Shown in pieces: positions 12,713 to 21,938 of a DNA stretch of 46,834 nt (positions within the stretch are counted from its first letter, which is position 1; each line of letters starts with the position of its first letter). Source of the DNA: Phycisphaerae bacterium (GTDB taxonomy: Bacteria > Planctomycetota > Phycisphaerae > Phycisphaerales > UBA1924); NCBI GenBank assembly GCA_016873295.1, contig VGXM01000023.1, forward strand, positions 1-46,834, given 5' to 3'. Under the pieces are notes generated by a model. It did no database searches. It saw nothing but the letters and a program-made list of their open reading frames with translations, and was not told the origin of the DNA. A program made the position numbers and the translations under genes.

Positions 12713-14370
12713 GCCGACACCTCCCCGAGGATCCGATCCCCGAACCGGTCGAGGATCGTGTTGACCGGGCCGGGCGTCTCGCGCCCGAAGGCGCACAGGC
12801 TGGCCTCCTTCATCAGCGACATGATCCGCCGGAACCGCGGCAGGGCCCCGTCGGTCAGCCCCGCGTGCGCCATTTCGCCGGCCCGGAGCGTGCCCAGCCG
12901 GCACGGCACGCACTTGCCGCACGACTCGTCGCGCATGAACGCGAGCAGGTGCCGCAGGATCGCGCCCCAGTCCGCCGGCGCGGGGATCGCCACCAGCCCC
13001 GCGTGCCCGAGGTTGATCCCCCGCCGCCCCATCGCCGCGAAGCACACCGGCGCGTCCCACTGGTCGGGCGTCACGATGCTGCCCATGGGCCCGCCGAGCA
13101 GCACGGCTTCGAGCGGCCGCCCGCCCGCGCCCCCGCCGCCCAGCTCCTCGATCGCCGACCGCAGCGTCACGCCGAACTCGACCTCGACAATGCCGGGCCT
13201 GGCGAACCCGCGGTCGAAGCACAGCAGCTTGGTGCCGGCGCTCTCGCGCGTGCCCATCCTGGCGTACGCCGCGGCACCGTGGCTCATGATCCAGGGCACG
13301 TTGGCCAGCGTCTCGACGTTCGCCACCACCGTGGGCTTGCCGTAGACCCCCGCCTCGACGGGGTAGGGCGGCCTGGGCCACACCTCGCCCCGCATCCCCT
13401 CGATCGCCGCCAGCAGCGCCGTCTCCTCCCCGCAGACGTACGAGCCCATGCCGCACACGACCTCGACGTCGAAGGGCTTGCCGCGCCCCAGCGCGTCGGG
13501 CCCCAGGGCGCCGGCCTTGCGGGCCGCGTCGATGGCCCGGGTCATCACGTCCACCGACACCGGGTATTCCGACCGGATGAAGACGATGCCCCGCGAGGCG
13601 CCGATCGCGTGCCCGCAGATCGCCATCCCCTCCAGGATCGCGTGCGGGTCGCCCTCCATCAGCTCGCGATCGATGTACGACCCAGGGTCGCCCTCGTCGC
13701 CGTTGGCCACGACGAACTTGGGCGAGCCGCCCGCCCGGGCCGCCAGTTGCCACTTCTTCCCCGCCGCGAACGCCGCGCCCCCGCGCCCGCGAAGGCCGGA
13801 CGCCAGCGCGGCCTCCACGACACCCTCGGGGCTGCGGCCCAAAGCGGCCCGCAGCCCGGCGTACTCGGGGGCTTCCTCGGGGGCGCGGGCACCCGCCAGC
13901 AGCCGCGACGTCGCCACCGCGTGCCGGGCCACGCACCGCACCGACGCCGGCGCCGGGTGCGGTGGCTCGCCCTCCCACAGCCTCGGCACGGTGCCGACCG
14001 ACAGGTCCGCCACGATCGCGCCCCCGGGCGTCATCGCGTTGGGGCCGCGGTCGCAGTACCCCAGGCAATACACCGGATGGCACGCCCCGTGCTTCTCGAC
14101 CTCGCGGGCGACCTCGCCGCCCCCCGCCAGCGCGCACGACGTGCCGGCACACACGCGGATCGCCCCCCGCGGCACCTTCACGTCATCGAACGACGACAGC
14201 GCGCCGCGGACCGCCGCCACCGGGAGGCTCACCCTCCGCGCCAAGGCCCGCAGCGACGCCGGGGACGTCCCGCCGGGCTCGCCCAACGCCCGATGGAACT
14301 CCGGGAGCACCGGCGACAGCGCGCCGTCCGGGGCGTGGGTGGCGCGGAAGGCTCGGGCGCGGGTGCTCAT
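12709..14370 (-). CDS. NADH-binding subunit of formate dehydrogenase (NuoE-NuoF fusion)
   Basis: This 553-residue protein has two parts. Residues 1-145 are a NuoE-like thioredoxin-fold domain with a [2Fe-2S] pattern Cys74-x4-Cys79 and Cys102-x3-Cys106. Residues 180-553 are NuoF-like: FMN/NADH site (GLRGRGGAAFAAGKKW, then NGDEGDPGSYIDR and GSYVCGEETALLAAIEG) and a C-terminal [4Fe-4S] with Cys484, 487, 490 and 526. It passes electrons between the alpha subunit and NAD(P). In Rhodobacter/Cupriavidus-type FDH the corresponding parts are FdsG and FdsB. ATG at 14370 has GGAGGT 3 nt before it. The stop overlaps the alpha-subunit GTG by 4 bp. Confidence 0.95.
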
Positions 14371-14460
14371 GGGACCTCCGGTCTCGTGGCGGGCCACGCC
14401 CGCCGCCCATGATCGTTGGCGCGACAGGGCGCTCGGGCCCGCGATCCGGCCGATCCCGCG

Positions 14461-16386
14461 TCAGAACAGGCCCACGACCCGCCCCGTCGCGGGGTCGATG
14501 TCCACGTCGACGAACGCCGCCCGCGGCGGCAGCCCGGGCATCGTCCGCATCGACCCCACCAGGGGATACAGGAACCCCGCCCCGATCGACGCCCTCATGT
14601 CGCGGATCGTGATCCGGAACCCCGTCGGCGCCCCTTTCAGGTCAGGGTTGTCCGAAAACGACAGGTGCGTCTTGGCCATGCAGATCGGCAGGTTGCCGAA
14701 CCCCAGGCTCGCGAACCGCTCGATCTTCGTCCGCGCCTCGGGGGTGTAGTCCACGCCCGACGCCCCGTACGTGCCCGCGATCGTCTCGATCTTCCGCTCG
14801 ATCGTCGCGTCGAGCGGGTAGAGGTGGCGGAACTGGCTCGGGGTGTCGCACGCCGCGACCACCGCCTCGGCCAGCTCGCGGGCCCCCAGCCCGCCGTCCG
14901 CCCACACGCTGGTCCGCAGCGCCGCCGACGCCCCCGCCGCCAGCGCCGCCCGGCGCACCGCCTCGATCTCCGCCTCCGTGTCCGTCGCGAACACGTTGAT
15001 GGCGACGACCACCGGGATGCCGTAGCTCCGCACGTTCCGGACGTGCCGCTCGAGATTCGCGGCCCCCGCCTCGACGAGGGCGATGTTCTCGCTCGTGTAC
15101 GCGGCGTCCAGCGGCTTGCCCGCGACGACCCTGGGGCCCCCGCCGTGCATCTTCAGCGCCCGCACGGTCGCGACCACCACGGCGCAGTGCGGCGCCAGCC
15201 CGCTCGTGCGGCACTTGACGTTCGCGAACTTCTCGAACCCGATGTCCGACCCGAAGCCCGCCTCCGTCACCACGTAGTCCGCCAGCTTCAGCGCGATCTG
15301 GTCCGCCACGATCGAGGAGTTGCCGTGCGCGATGTTGGCGAAGGGGCCCGCGTGCACGAAGACCGGCGTGCCCTCGATCGTCTGCATCAGGTTGGGCATG
15401 ATCGCGTCCTTGAGCAGGACGGTCATCGCCCCCGCCGCCCCCAGGTCGTCCGCCGTGACGGGGCGCCCGGAGCGGTCCAGCCCCACCACCATCCGCGCCA
15501 GCCGCGCCCGCAGGTCCTCGAGACCGACGCTCTGCGCCAGCACCGCCATCACCTCGCTCGCCACCGTGATGTCGAACCCCGTCGACCGGGGGCGGTTCTC
15601 CTCGGGCCCCAGCCCCACCTGGATGCGGCGGAGCACGCGGTCGTTGACGTCCAGCACCCGGTTCCACGTGATCGACTCGGCGTCAAGGTCGAGCCGGAAG
15701 ACCGACCGGACCTGCCCGTCCGTCAGGGCGTCCAAGGGCGACGCCGCCACGCCCAGCCGCGCCATCCGCCGCCCGTGGTGGGCCGCCGGGATCGGGCGCC
15801 CCTCCGCGTCCTTGCGGCATTGGGCCGCCATCAGTTGCCGATCGTCCGGATGCGTCTCCTCGTAGAGCAGCCGCGCGTCCAGGGCCGCCGCCAGCAGGTT
15901 GTTCGCCGCCGTCACCGCGTGGATGTCGCCGGTCAGGTGGAGGTTGAAGTCCTCCATCGGGATCACCTGGGCGTACCCCCCGCCCGCGGCCCCGCCCTTG
16001 ATCCCGAACGTCGGGCCCATCGAGGGCTGCCGGATGCACGTGAACACACGCTTGCCCAGGTGCGCCCCGATCGCCTGCGACAGCCCCACCGTCACCGTGG
16101 TCTTGCCCTCGCCCAGGGGAGTGGGCGTGATCGCCGTCACCACCACGTACCTCCCGCTCCGCTCCGGCGCCAGCCGATCCCGCAGGCTCAGGCGCACCTT
16201 CGCCTTCGTGTGCCCGTAGGGCTCGAGCTCGTCGGGCCGAATCCCGAGCTCGTCGGCCAACTCCGCGATCGAACGCGGTGTCGCGGCCTGGGCGATCGCG
16301 ATGTCCGTCGGCACCGGCCTCTTCAACTCCAGCCGAGCCCGACGGCGCAGCCCCCCGCTGGCGGTCGGTGGAACAGATCGGATCAT
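14461..16386 (-). CDS. fhs: Formate-tetrahydrofolate ligase
   Basis: This 641-residue cytoplasmic enzyme makes 10-formyl-THF from formate, THF and ATP. The nucleotide loop [11 protein letters not shown] (88-98) and the family blocks [54 protein letters not shown] and [25 protein letters not shown] are intact. It is longer than the common bacterial form (about 556): residues 1-26 are an extra N-terminus, and internal segments such as RRMARLGV resemble the eukaryotic/C1-synthase type. ATG at 16386 follows AGGGGAG at 6 nt. It is next to the formate dehydrogenase genes (gap 90 bp), so FDH and Fhs likely form one formate module feeding folate C1 metabolism. Confidence 0.97.
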   Translation of the reverse strand: MIRSVPPTASGGLRRRARLELKRPVPTDIAIAQAATPRSIAELADELGIRPDELEPYGHTKAKVRLSLRDRLAPERSGRYVVVTAITPTPLGEGKTTVTVGLSQAIGAHLGKRVFTCIRQPSMGPTFGIKGGAAGGGYAQVIPMEDFNLHLTGDIHAVTAANNLLAAALDARLLYEETHPDDRQLMAAQCRKDAEGRPIPAAHHGRRMARLGVAASPLDALTDGQVRSVFRLDLDAESITWNRVLDVNDRVLRRIQVGLGPEENRPRSTGFDITVASEVMAVLAQSVGLEDLRARLARMVVGLDRSGRPVTADDLGAAGAMTVLLKDAIMPNLMQTIEGTPVFVHAGPFANIAHGNSSIVADQIALKLADYVVTEAGFGSDIGFEKFANVKCRTSGLAPHCAVVVATVRALKMHGGGPRVVAGKPLDAAYTSENIALVEAGAANLERHVRNVRSYGIPVVVAINVFATDTEAEIEAVRRAALAAGASAALRTSVWADGGLGARELAEAVVAACDTPSQFRHLYPLDATIERKIETIAGTYGASGVDYTPEARTKIERFASLGFGNLPICMAKTHLSFSDNPDLKGAPTGFRITIRDMRASIGAGFLYPLVGSMRTMPGLPPRAAFVDVDIDPATGRVVGLF

Positions 16387-16433
16387 CGAGACTCCCCTCT
16401 ACGCTTGACAAACCCGCCCGCGCCCTATTGGCG

Positions 16434-16439
16434 AGTATA
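16434..16439 (-). promoter_or_regulatory. Candidate -10 box for fhs
   Basis: TATACT on the minus strand would start transcription about 40 nt before the fhs ATG. The -35 region (ATGGAA at 17 bp) is weak. Confidence 0.35.
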
Positions 16440-16615
16440 GTGTCCTGTTTCGCCGATTCCATGCCCGCGCGCCGCCCGGCGCGACCCACCGCCCCGAGGC
16501 CCTGCCGCCCTCGCACGCCGAAAAGCCCTTGGACGTGATCGCGGTCTTGCGCCGACCCCATGCCGCCGACCATCCGGCGCCGTGCGTCGGTCACCCGCGG
16601 CACCAGCCGCGGAAG

Positions 16616-16689
16616 TGGGCGATACTGGACTCGAACCAGTGACCTCATGCGTGTCATGCATGCGCGCTAGCCAACTGCGCCAATCGCCC
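16616..16689 (-). tRNA. tRNA-Val (anticodon GAC)
   Basis: The minus strand folds into a full cloverleaf: acceptor GGGCGAT/ATCGCCC, D-stem GCGC/GCGC, anticodon stem CATGC/GCATG with loop ATGACAC (anticodon GAC, reading GUC/GUU valine codons), 5-nt variable loop, T-stem ACTGG/CCAGT with TTCGAGT loop, discriminator A. The 3' CCA is not encoded. Open frames across it, such as the GDTGLEPVTS-type translation, are antisense artefacts. Confidence 0.96.
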
Positions 16690-16736
16690 AGTCGGGCGGA
16701 TTGTATCCGCGTCGGCACGCGGCGACCCCGCGCCAG

Positions 16737-16770
16737 AAAACAAAGCCGCCCGCGGCGAACCGCGGGCGGC
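16737..16770 (-). terminator. Rho-independent terminator after the PEP-CTERM-like gene
   Basis: Minus-strand GCCGCCCGCGG-TTCG-CCGCGGGCGGC is a perfect 11-bp stem with a UUCG tetraloop, followed by TTTGTTTT. It lies about 60 bp after the stop of the 16829-17659 gene and before the tRNA. Confidence 0.9.
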
Positions 16771-16828
16771 CTCGATTCAGGTTCTGCGCCCGGCGCGCGT
16801 CAGGACGGCGGGCCGGGTGCCGTGTGAC

Positions 16829-17659
16829 TTACCGACGCCGACGCCCGGCGATCAGCCCGCCCAGGCCCAGGAGCGCCAAGGCGCCGGGGGCCGGGATGAT
16901 CGTGCCGTCGAGCAGGAAGGGCAGGTCCTGGGCGACGTCGGGGCCCGCGGCGGGGTTGCCGGTGTCGATCATGTTGACCCAACCCGTCGTCGTCCGCTGC
17001 TTGGCGTTGGAGCCCGTGACGAACGCGCGGGTGCCAGGCTCGGTCTGCGGGGGCGTGAAGATCGAGCCGCTGACCGGGACGAGCTGGAAGTCGATCCAGT
17101 AGGTGCCGGGGGCGAGGGACACCGACAGCGTGAAGTCGATGGCGCGGATGAGGCGCGTGGTGCCCGGAGCTGAGCCCGGGGGCGGGGTCGTCGTGCTGAA
17201 GACGCGGTAGAGGTTGGTGTTGCTCATCCCCGCGAACGCGCCCGTCGCGACGACCGACGACGTGACGAGGCTGGGATCGCCGTCCCAGATGTTCACGCTG
17301 CCACCGGTGATCGGCGTCGCCGTCGGAAGCGAGCCGGTCTGGTAGCCAAAGACGCGCAGGCCAGTCAGGCTCCAGCCCGGGCCGGTGACGGTGAAGTCAT
17401 CGGCGAGGCGGAAGGCGCCGGTCGTGCCCGACGGGCTGCTGGTGAACCCGGCGACCGTGTTGGCGGTGCCGGCGCCGTCGTTCTGGCACTCGGACCACTC
17501 GAACCCGGCGGGCGCGGCCACCCCGCTGCCCGTGAGCGGGCCGGTCGACAGGCCCATCATCGTGGGCGACGCCGTGCCGCCGCGGTTGCTGTACAGGGGC
17601 GCGGCGATCGCCGAGCCCGCCGTGCCAGCCACAACGGCCAGAATCAGGACATTCTTCAT
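16829..17659 (-). CDS. Secreted protein with PEP-CTERM-like sorting tail
   Basis: The 276-residue product has a signal peptide (MKNVLILAVVAGTAGSAIA), a beta-rich body with no recognised catalytic motif, and a C-terminal signal: PAPGALALLGLGG, a short hydrophobic stretch, then RRRR. This is the planctomycete variant of PEP-CTERM, recognised in other bacteria by exosortase for removal of the tail and surface sorting. Exosortase itself is not in the window. The start is supported by GAGGAG upstream. A strong promoter and a strong terminator bracket the gene, so it is probably monocistronic. Its ligand or role is unknown. Confidence 0.9.
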   Translation of the reverse strand: MKNVLILAVVAGTAGSAIAAPLYSNRGGTASPTMMGLSTGPLTGSGVAAPAGFEWSECQNDGAGTANTVAGFTSSPSGTTGAFRLADDFTVTGPGWSLTGLRVFGYQTGSLPTATPITGGSVNIWDGDPSLVTSSVVATGAFAGMSNTNLYRVFSTTTPPPGSAPGTTRLIRAIDFTLSVSLAPGTYWIDFQLVPVSGSIFTPPQTEPGTRAFVTGSNAKQRTTTGWVNMIDTGNPAAGPDVAQDLPFLLDGTIIPAPGALALLGLGGLIAGRRRR

Positions 17660-17845
17660 ATGCTCTTCTCCTCACTTGGGCCCGCGACACGGGCCGAACC
17701 CTCACGGCACGCACCACCGGTGCGGGCCCAATGACAACACGTCCTGTCGGCGAGGTTGTCTCTCTCCTCGCCGCCCGACCGACGCGGCCGGGACAAGCCC
17801 GCAGCTCGGAGCTTTCGCTCCCGCCGGGATCCTCCAATCACGCCC

Positions 17846-17873
17846 AGCATACCAGAACCACGTGGACGGTCAA
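17846..17873 (-). promoter_or_regulatory. Sigma-70-like promoter of the PEP-CTERM-like gene
   Basis: TTGACC (17868-17873), a 16-bp spacer and TATGCT (17846-17851) on the minus strand. A start near 17839 would leave a leader of about 180 nt. This is the only clear signal in the 340-bp gap at 17660-17999. Confidence 0.6.
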
Positions 17874-17999
17874 GCGTTTCTGCGTAGAAACCCCGGCTTC
17901 CCCGTTGTTTTTCTTATTGGACTCGGGGCCCCATCTCGACGCGGCGGCCGGTCGATCGGATAGGGTGATCGCCAGACCGACGCCGCCCGGGCTGGTCCG

Positions 18000-18917
18000 C
18001 TAGGGAGCCAGGACCGAGTCAACGACGTGCACCACGCCGTTTGACGCCTCAATGTTCGGCGTGCGTACGGTCACGCCCGCCACGATCGCCCTTTCATCTC
18101 GAAACAACAGTGTCAGTTTCGCCCCGCTGGCTGTGGCCAAGGGTCGCGATTCCCGGTCCGCATCGAGGTAGGCCCGTCGGTCGCCCAGGACGTGGTTCCG
18201 GGCCAGCCGCCTCAGCGCGTCGCCATCGGCCTTGAGCGCGGCGAGCGGGCCGGCCCCGAAGGCGGCGAACGCGTCGTCCGTTGGGGCGAAGACCGTCATG
18301 GGTCCCTCCGCCCCCAGGGAATCAAGCAGATCGGCGGCGGCCAGGAGCGACAGGAACTCGCCGTGCCGCCCCCCGCCCCGCAGCACCTGGACGACGGTCC
18401 GCTCCTCGGGCATGAGCACGGCGTCAAGGGCGTGCACCACGCCGTTGTCCGCCTCGAACTGGGGCGATGCCGCGCGGGCCTCGTTGACCCGGACCACGCC
18501 GTCCGCGGCCGACACGCGCACGCGCTGTCCGTTGACGGTCTCGATCGCGCGTGAACCGGACAGGCCGTCCGCGTCGATGCGGCTGGAGACGAGGTGGTAC
18601 TTGAGGATGGCGGCGAGCCGGGCCTTCTGCTCCGGGCGGAAGAGGGCTTTGAGCTCGTCGTGGGGGAGCTTCCCGAAGGCCTCGTCGCTCGGGGCCAGCA
18701 GCGTGAACGGGCCCCGCCCCCGCAGCGCCGCGGCCAGCCCGGCGGCCTCGATCGCCCGCGACAGCGTCGTGAACCCGGGCCGGGCCGCGATCGCCAGCAG
18801 GAGATCCCGGGGCCGATCGGCGGCGATCGTCGGGGGCTGCCCGGGCGCGGCCCCGAGGGGACTCGGAGACCCCAAGGCGAGCGCGAGCAGCGCGATGCCG
18901 AGGATCGGGCCCTTCAT
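18000..18917 (-). CDS. Secreted protein with two fasciclin (FAS1) domains
   Basis: The 305-residue product has a signal peptide (MKGPILGIALLALALGSPS, cleaved about residue 24). Two FAS1 domains follow. The first, about 40-165, contains FTLLAPSDEAFGKLP and, near its end, DNGVVHALDAVLMP. The second, about 167-304, contains MTVFAPTDDAFAAF and SNGVVHVVDSVLAP. FAS1 domains act in cell adhesion and extracellular matrix; here the protein is probably periplasmic or secreted, without a visible anchor. It ends at the last residue of domain 2. It is a separate unit from the PEP-CTERM-like gene, whose own promoter lies between. Confidence 0.94.
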   Translation of the reverse strand: MKGPILGIALLALALGSPSPLGAAPGQPPTIAADRPRDLLLAIAARPGFTTLSRAIEAAGLAAALRGRGPFTLLAPSDEAFGKLPHDELKALFRPEQKARLAAILKYHLVSSRIDADGLSGSRAIETVNGQRVRVSAADGVVRVNEARAASPQFEADNGVVHALDAVLMPEERTVVQVLRGGGRHGEFLSLLAAADLLDSLGAEGPMTVFAPTDDAFAAFGAGPLAALKADGDALRRLARNHVLGDRRAYLDADRESRPLATASGAKLTLLFRDERAIVAGVTVRTPNIEASNGVVHVVDSVLAP

Positions 18918-18971
18918 GGTGAACGTCTCCCGGTCACCCCGTATTGAATGCGGTGGGCCGGGGCGGAAGTC

Positions 18972-18999
18972 AAAGCGGGCGGCCCCGGGAGTCGCCCGC
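18972..18999 (-). terminator. Probable terminator of the OmpA-like gene
   Basis: Minus-strand GCGGGCG/CGCCCGC 7-bp stem with an 11-nt loop, followed by TTTGACTT. It lies about 25 bp downstream of the OmpA-like stop. Confidence 0.45.
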
Positions 19000-19022
19000 G
19001 CGGCTTGCCGGAGGCTCCCGGC

Positions 19023-19670
19023 TCAGCGCCCCAGGACGTGGATCTCAACGCGGCGGCTCTCGCCCTTGGTCCGCTTGGGCTTGGCGCTGCCCATGCCGAC
19101 CGCGGAGAGTCGGCTGCTGGAGACGCCCTTGCTGGTCAGGTAGGCCACGACCGACTCGGCCCGGGCCTGGCTGAGGGCCTCGTTGGTCCCCCACTTGCTC
19201 TTGCGGATCGGGTCGCTGTCGGTGTGCCCCTCGACGCGGATCGTCCGCCCGGAGTAGCGGCTGTTGAGCCGGCTGGCGATGGTGTCCAGTTCGCGCTTGG
19301 CCGCCGCCGTCAGCGTGACCGACCCCGACGCGAAGGCCACGTCGCCCGCGATGGTGATGACCTCTTCGCGTGCCGGCGCCGAGTCGCGGCCCCAGTCGGC
19401 GGGCGCCGCGGGTCGGTTCTGGACCTGGGTCTGCAGGGCGCTGATCTGGGTGTCCTTGTCGCCCAGTTGGCGCTGGAGTTCGGCCTCGCGGGCGGCCGCC
19501 TCCGCCTGCTGCTGCTCCAGCGAGCTCAGTCGCTCGCGGAGTTCGACCCCCTCCTGCTTGAGGGCCTCGTGCTCCTTCTTGTTCACGCCGCAGCCCACGA
19601 CGCTCGCGGCGAGCACGCCCGCCACGATCACGCCCAACACCCGAGTCACCGCGAGATTCGCGATCGCCAT
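19023..19670 (-). CDS. OmpA/Pal-family lipoprotein
   Basis: The 215-residue protein has a lipoprotein signal with lipobox VVGC (Cys27). A coiled coil of about 40 residues follows (34-75, rich in E, Q and A), then an OmpA C-terminal domain (about 105-213) with FASGSVTLTAAAKRELD, the peptidoglycan-contact region IRVEGHTDSDPI and the closing SRRVEIHV. It should sit in the outer membrane and bind peptidoglycan non-covalently. The coiled coil suggests a trimer or a spacer. It is a single gene with its own terminator. No Tol/Pal partners are nearby, so it is not necessarily Pal itself. Confidence 0.94.
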   Translation of the reverse strand: MAIANLAVTRVLGVIVAGVLAASVVGCGVNKKEHEALKQEGVELRERLSSLEQQQAEAAAREAELQRQLGDKDTQISALQTQVQNRPAAPADWGRDSAPAREEVITIAGDVAFASGSVTLTAAAKRELDTIASRLNSRYSGRTIRVEGHTDSDPIRKSKWGTNEALSQARAESVVAYLTSKGVSSSRLSAVGMGSAKPKRTKGESRRVEIHVLGR

Positions 19671-19804
19671 AGCCGTCCCCTTCTGTCTCTAGCCCGCGAC
19701 CGAGGCTGGACGGACCGCGCCGTCCGCGCCCGGCTTGCCGCAAATGTATCGGGTGTCCCCGCTCCCGGTCCACAAACAACACGCCCGGGCGCGCTCGATT
19801 CGCG

Positions 19805-21265
19805 TCAGGGCAGGCTGATCGGCCCCAGCCCCGGGAGCATCGCGGAGAACCCCCGCTCGATCCAGGGCTTGGCGAGCAGGACCAGCAGCGTCGCCGCCGC
19901 GAGGAACGGGCCGTAGGGCATGGCCCGGCGCATCCGCCCCGAGGTCACGCGGCTGCCCAGCGCCCACGCCAGCGCCACGAACGCCGCGCCGAAGAACGCC
20001 AGCGCCGAATCGATCCATCCCAAACACGCCCCCACCGCGCCCATCAGGTGCACGTCGCCCAGGCCCATCGCTTCCTTGCCGAACGCCAGCGACCCGGCGA
20101 TCCGCACCGCCCACACCACGCCCCCGCCGATCAGGTACCCCATCAGCACGCCCGCCAGCACGTCCAGCCAGAGCGGCACCGCAACCGAGGGCACGAACCG
20201 ATTGGCCTCGAAATCGAAGAGCCAGGGCCCCGCCAGCCAGCGGGCCAGGGCCCCGCCCCCGACCGCCAGCGCCAGGCACGGGGCCAGGAACACGATCTCC
20301 TTGAGCATCTCCCGCCGGGCGTGCGGGTAGCGGATCCACAACTGCGTCGGGTCGTCCGCTCCGGGCCGATCCGCCGGGGCGACGCCCACCACCGGCAGGT
20401 CGCGCGATTCGGGCGCCGACCCGAGGGGGACGGCCGCCGGCGGCGCGTCGCCCGAGGGCGAGACCGGCTCGAACGGGGGAGACGCGCCCGGCCCCGGGGG
20501 CGGCGCGGTCGCCGCCTCGCGGGCCTTCTTCTCCCACTCTTCGTAGTCGGCGAAGCTCCGCCGGATCAGGCCCCGCTCGAGCAGGACGTTGGCGATCACC
20601 AGCCCCGCGATGCCCCCGAGGGATGCCCCCACCCACCCACCACCCGCCGATCCGGGCGATGCGATCGCCCACGTCCACCCCGGCGCCCGCGACCACAGCG
20701 CCCCGTGCTTCCACTGCACCCAGCCCGCCCACAGGGGATGGAAGGCCAGGGCGACGAGGGCCGGCGTCCACGTCAGCACCAGGGGGATCGTGAAGGTCTT
20801 GGCGTCGACCAGCGTCATGGCCACCAGGCACGCCGCCAGCGCCAGGAACACCGTGAAGATGGGCCACGTCAGCCCCAGCCCGGACCGGGCCCACTCCGGC
20901 GCGATCTCGCCTACCGGCACCCCCACCAACGTCGCGTTGACGGGCGTCAGGTACCACAGCGCGAAGAGCCCGGCGAGAAGCACCGCCACGAGCAGCTCGA
21001 TCAGGGGGTACTCCGGCGAGATCCGGGCCTTGCAGAACCGGCACTTGCCCCGCAGGATCACCCACCCCAGGATCGGGATGTTCTCGCGCCACGTGAGCTT
21101 GGTCTGGCACGAGGGGCAGCGCGAGGGCGGCGTCACCACCGACATCCCCAGCGGCAGGCGGTAAGCCAGCACGTTCACCAGCGACCCGATGCACGCCCCC
21201 ACGGCGAACACGAAGCCCAACTGCACCGCCGCCAGCAGGAGTTGAAGCATCGCCAGCCGGTCCAT
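19805..21265 (-). CDS. Prepilin peptidase / N-methyltransferase (A24) with long insertion
   Basis: This 486-residue inner-membrane aspartic peptidase cleaves type IV pilin-like leaders. An N-terminal DiS_P_DiS domain carries the zinc CxxC pair Cys50/53 and Cys75/78. The catalytic aspartates are Asp154 in TLVDAKTFTIP and Asp404 in GLGDVHLM. It is nearly twice the usual size (about 260-290): residues about 235-340 are an inserted hydrophilic, Pro/Gly-rich cytoplasmic segment between transmembrane helices. ATG at 21265 lies 5 bp after the xseB stop, so it probably belongs to an xseA-xseB-pilD operon. In Planctomycetes it would process type II secretion/type IV pilin-like proteins; none are in the window. 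Confidence 0.93.
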   Translation of the reverse strand: MDRLAMLQLLLAAVQLGFVFAVGACIGSLVNVLAYRLPLGMSVVTPPSRCPSCQTKLTWRENIPILGWVILRGKCRFCKARISPEYPLIELLVAVLLAGLFALWYLTPVNATLVGVPVGEIAPEWARSGLGLTWPIFTVFLALAACLVAMTLVDAKTFTIPLVLTWTPALVALAFHPLWAGWVQWKHGALWSRAPGWTWAIASPGSAGGGWVGASLGGIAGLVIANVLLERGLIRRSFADYEEWEKKAREAATAPPPGPGASPPFEPVSPSGDAPPAAVPLGSAPESRDLPVVGVAPADRPGADDPTQLWIRYPHARREMLKEIVFLAPCLALAVGGGALARWLAGPWLFDFEANRFVPSVAVPLWLDVLAGVLMGYLIGGGVVWAVRIAGSLAFGKEAMGLGDVHLMGAVGACLGWIDSALAFFGAAFVALAWALGSRVTSGRMRRAMPYGPFLAAATLLVLLAKPWIERGFSAMLPGLGPISLP

Positions 21266-21270
21266 CGGCC

Positions 21271-21522
21271 TTACCGCTCCGGGTCGTCCCCATCCAGGTC
21301 CGACAACTGCCCGCCGAGCTCCTCCACGCGCTGCTCGGCCCGCTTGAGGACCTCGCGGCACCGCTTGAGCAGCCCCATGGCCCGCTCAAACTCGGCGATC
21401 GACGCCTCCAGCCCCACCTCCCCCGATTCGATCCGCTCCACGATCGACTCGACCTGCCCGATCGCCTCCTCGAACGAGGGCTCGGGCTTCTCCGGCTCGG
21501 GCTTCCCAGGCGGCTTGGACAC
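21271..21522 (-). CDS. xseB: Exodeoxyribonuclease VII small subunit
   Basis: The 83-residue protein shows the XseB helical pattern: SFEEAIGQVESIVERIESGEVGLEASIAEFERAMGLLKRC is clear across residues 15-54. GTG at 21522 is chosen as the last start before the conserved core; a TTG nine bases upstream is possible. The frame stays open upstream through palindromic repeats, which are not coding. XseB binds XseA to make the nuclease that degrades single-stranded DNA. It is 416 bp from xseA, an unusually wide gap filled by repeats. Confidence 0.92.
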   Translation of the reverse strand: MSKPPGKPEPEKPEPSFEEAIGQVESIVERIESGEVGLEASIAEFERAMGLLKRCREVLKRAEQRVEELGGQLSDLDGDDPER

Positions 21523-21573
21523 GGAGCACAAGGTACAGCCCCCCACGCCCGGCGTCCAATCAACCCCTCCCCC

Positions 21574-21930
21574 CGGGTGGGACAGGTGTCCCGCCTGTCC
21601 TCCACCAGCGTGCCACGACTGTTCGGCTCTGCGAACAGTCGTGCGCCCTCGCCGGACACGACTGTGCCCCGAGCGGCACAGTCGTGGCACGGGGCGGACA
21701 CGACTGTGCCCCGAGCGGCACAGTCGTGGCACGGGGCGGACACGACTGTGCCCCGAGCGGCACAGTCGTGGCACTCGGTCCGGGTGGGACAGGTGTCCCG
21801 CCTGTCCTCCACCAGCGTGCCACGACTGTTCGGCTCTGCGAACAGTCGTGCGCCCTCGCCGGACACGACTGTGCCCCGAGCGGCACAGTCGTGGCACTCG
21901 GTCCGGGTGGGACAGGCGTCCCGCCTGTCC
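21574..21930. repeat. Palindrome block between xseB and xseA, partly duplicated
   Basis: Two hairpin families alternate. Family C (GGGACAGG...CCTGTCC) occurs at 21574-21600, 21782-21808 and 21904-21930. Family B is a 12-bp stem CACGACTGTTCG/CGAACAGTCGTG or CACGACTGTGCC/GGCACAGTCGTG, with outer GTGCCAC/GTGGCAC. A block of about 115 bp (C + B + B) at 21576-21690 is repeated almost exactly at 21781-21895; two extra B hairpins sit between. The block occupies the gap inside a likely operon, so it will be transcribed, and the last C copy ends 9 bp before the xseA stop. Confidence 0.9.
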
Positions 21931-21938
21931 TCGATGGA

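Noticed and set aside
16582..16827. Protein frame GDTGLEPVTSCVS... on the plus strand
   Set aside because: It is the antisense translation of the tRNA-Val gene, a common annotation artefact.
21600..21900. Rho-independent terminators between xseA and xseB
   Set aside because: The stems are strong, but no T-run follows any of them on either strand and the same palindromes occur inside imuA and inside a divergent promoter region.
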